Below, piece by piece: positions 6,978 to 8,036 of a stretch of DNA of 8,036 bases. This DNA is from Odoribacteraceae bacterium. Its GTDB lineage: Bacteria; Bacteroidota; Bacteroidia; Bacteroidales; Marinifilaceae. A program made the position numbers and the translations under genes. The stretch covers positions 1 to 8,036 of the forward strand of contig JAIRKS010000213.1 of the NCBI GenBank assembly GCA_031259905.1, read 5' to 3'. Each line of letters begins with the position of its first letter. The first letter of the stretch is position 1. The notes below the pieces were generated by a model that did no database searches, was not told the origin of the DNA, and saw only the letters and a list, made by a program, of their open reading frames with translations.

Positions 6978-8036
6978 ATGAGAACAAACTTTTCCCTCTT
7001 CGTCGCCCTTCTCGCCTTCCCGCTCGTCGCCGCGGGACAGGGCGTCACGTTCGAGACCGGCAGTCTCGCCCAGGCCCTTAAAAAAGCCCGCGGCGCCCGT
7101 CCCCCGGCTCCCCGCGTCGTCTTCGTCGACTGTTACACCACCTGGTGCGGCCCCTGCAAGATCGTCGACCAGCAAATCTTCCCCCTCGCGGAAGTCGGGG
7201 ACTATTTCCGCCAACACCTCGTCAGCATCCGCATCGACATGGAAGCCGGCGAAGGGCCAGCCATCAAGCAGCGCTACCGCGTCCGCGGCTACCCCACCTT
7301 CCTCTTCCTCGACCCCGACGGCAACGAGATCAACCGCTTCATGGGCGTCCGCGACGCGGCCTCCTTCATGGAAGCCGTCAAGCTCTCCGTTGACCCCGCG
7401 ACAAGTCCCGCCGCCACCCTTGCCCGTTACAACGAGCAGAAAAGCCTCCCCCGCGCCATCGCCTACCTCCAGGCCCTCAGGCGATCCGTCGACGAGAATT
7501 ACCACGCCGAGGTCGCCCGCCTGTACGACGACCTCCCTCCCCACGAACGCTTCTCCAACGCCTTCTGGGAGTTCCTCTCGTACACCCTCACCGCCGCCAA
7601 CGAGACCACCCTCGTCGACCGGCTTCTCCGCGATAAGCCCGCCGCCGACCGCTTCCTCTCCCGCGAGCGCGTCGACGATGCCCTCTACAACGCCCTCTTC
7701 GCCCTCGCCCGGAAGTACCTCGGCCAGTCCCTCGCGGGCATCACCCCCCGCGAGGCCCTCGACCGCCTCGCCTACCTTCCCCTCGTCGCCGCCGGCAAGC
7801 AGGACGCCCCCATCCTCCTCGAGGTCATCGACCGCTTCCGCGACGCCCGTCTCGACGAAATCCCCGCCCTCTTCGACGTCGCCCGCGTCGCCGCCCTCGA
7901 CGCCCCCGCCCGCTACCGCCTCGAGGGCATCCTACCGGCCATCAAGGGCATCCCCCCCGACGCCTACCGCGACTACCTCGCCGCCAAAATCGAGCACCAC
8001 GACCGCCTCAACGCCCGCCTTCGCCGGCAGCTCGAC
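6978..8036 (+). CDS. Periplasmic thioredoxin-fold protein with C-terminal extension (3' end missing)
   Basis: This open frame runs 353 codons from the ATG at 6978 to the window edge without a stop, so the gene is truncated by the window. The N-terminus MRTNFSLFVALLAFPLVAAGQ is a cleavable signal peptide without a lipobox Cys, which places the protein in the periplasm. A thioredoxin domain spans about residues 25-135: strand VVFVD, active site WCGPC with redox cysteines 57 and 60, an extra Cys at 52, and the cis-proline loop RGYPTF with Pro106, followed by LFLDPDGNE. The FVDCYTTWCGPCK context is typical of Bacteroidota secreted thioredoxin-like proteins. Residues about 140-353 look mainly alpha-helical and carry no motif I recognise. 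It should reduce or isomerise disulfides; the target is unknown. It starts 18 bases after the PKD-like gene and so is co-transcribed. Its GC content and C-ending codon use are far more extreme than in the susC-like gene. Confidence 0.93.
   Translation, partial: MRTNFSLFVALLAFPLVAAGQGVTFETGSLAQALKKARGARPPAPRVVFVDCYTTWCGPCKIVDQQIFPLAEVGDYFRQHLVSIRIDMEAGEGPAIKQRYRVRGYPTFLFLDPDGNEINRFMGVRDAASFMEAVKLSVDPATSPAATLARYNEQKSLPRAIAYLQALRRSVDENYHAEVARLYDDLPPHERFSNAFWEFLSYTLTAANETTLVDRLLRDKPAADRFLSRERVDDALYNALFALARKYLGQSLAGITPREALDRLAYLPLVAAGKQDAPILLEVIDRFRDARLDEIPALFDVARVAALDAPARYRLEGILPAIKGIPPDAYRDYLAAKIEHHDRLNARLRRQLD

Noticed and set aside
5823..7544. Very long minus-strand open frame (573 codons) spanning the PKD-like and thioredoxin genes
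   Set aside because: It crosses two well-supported + strand genes and their junction. Its product is a Gly/Val/Asp/Glu-rich shadow of C-ending codons, with no recognisable domain or signal peptide. The strong C bias of the coding strand removes stops on the opposite strand.
7952..7958. Run of seven C as a possible phase-variation tract
   Set aside because: It lies in a region of extreme C-rich coding sequence where such runs are expected, and the frame reads through without disruption. It is at most a spot for sequencing error.

Overview
This window holds one co-directional, tightly packed operon of the SusC/SusD type, which is diagnostic of the phylum Bacteroidota. The families present (a SusC with an STN domain, SusD, a DUF4843-type lipoprotein, a PKD-like lipoprotein and a periplasmic thioredoxin) point to the order Bacteroidales, probably a gut or host-associated member. 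The DNA is GC-rich for that group, at about half GC in the first gene and far higher in the last. I cannot name a genus from the sequence alone.

Layout, all on the + strand: (1) positions 1-3107, the 3' part of a SusC-like TonB-dependent outer-membrane transporter, cut at its 5' end by the window edge inside its STN domain; (2) 3123-4607, a SusD-like surface lipoprotein; (3) 4620-5402, a DUF4843-like lipoprotein; (4) 5421-6959, a PKD-like family lipoprotein; (5) 6978-8036, a secreted thioredoxin-fold protein with a WCGPC active site, cut at its 3' end by the window edge. The gaps are 15, 12, 18 and 18 bases. They have no room for a promoter-plus-terminator pair and I see no hairpin in them, so the five genes are almost certainly one transcript. 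No stretch over 300 bases lacks a gene. I see no RNA gene, insertion sequence, CRISPR array or attachment site.

Likely joint function: SusD and the two extra lipoproteins sit on the outer surface over the SusC barrel and capture a ligand. SusC imports it into the periplasm using TonB-ExbBD energy. The thioredoxin probably acts on thiols or disulfides of the cargo or of the operon's own proteins. No glycoside hydrolase, polysaccharide lyase or sulfatase is visible, so the usual glycan assignment has no support here. A peptide or another thiol/disulfide-containing substrate is a reasonable alternative, but the cargo is unknown. The STN domain on SusC suggests control by an ECF sigma factor and FecR-type anti-sigma factor outside the window.

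The most notable non-gene signal is a steep rise in GC, and especially in C on the coding strand, from the first gene to the last. It also explains the very long spurious open frames on the opposite strand.
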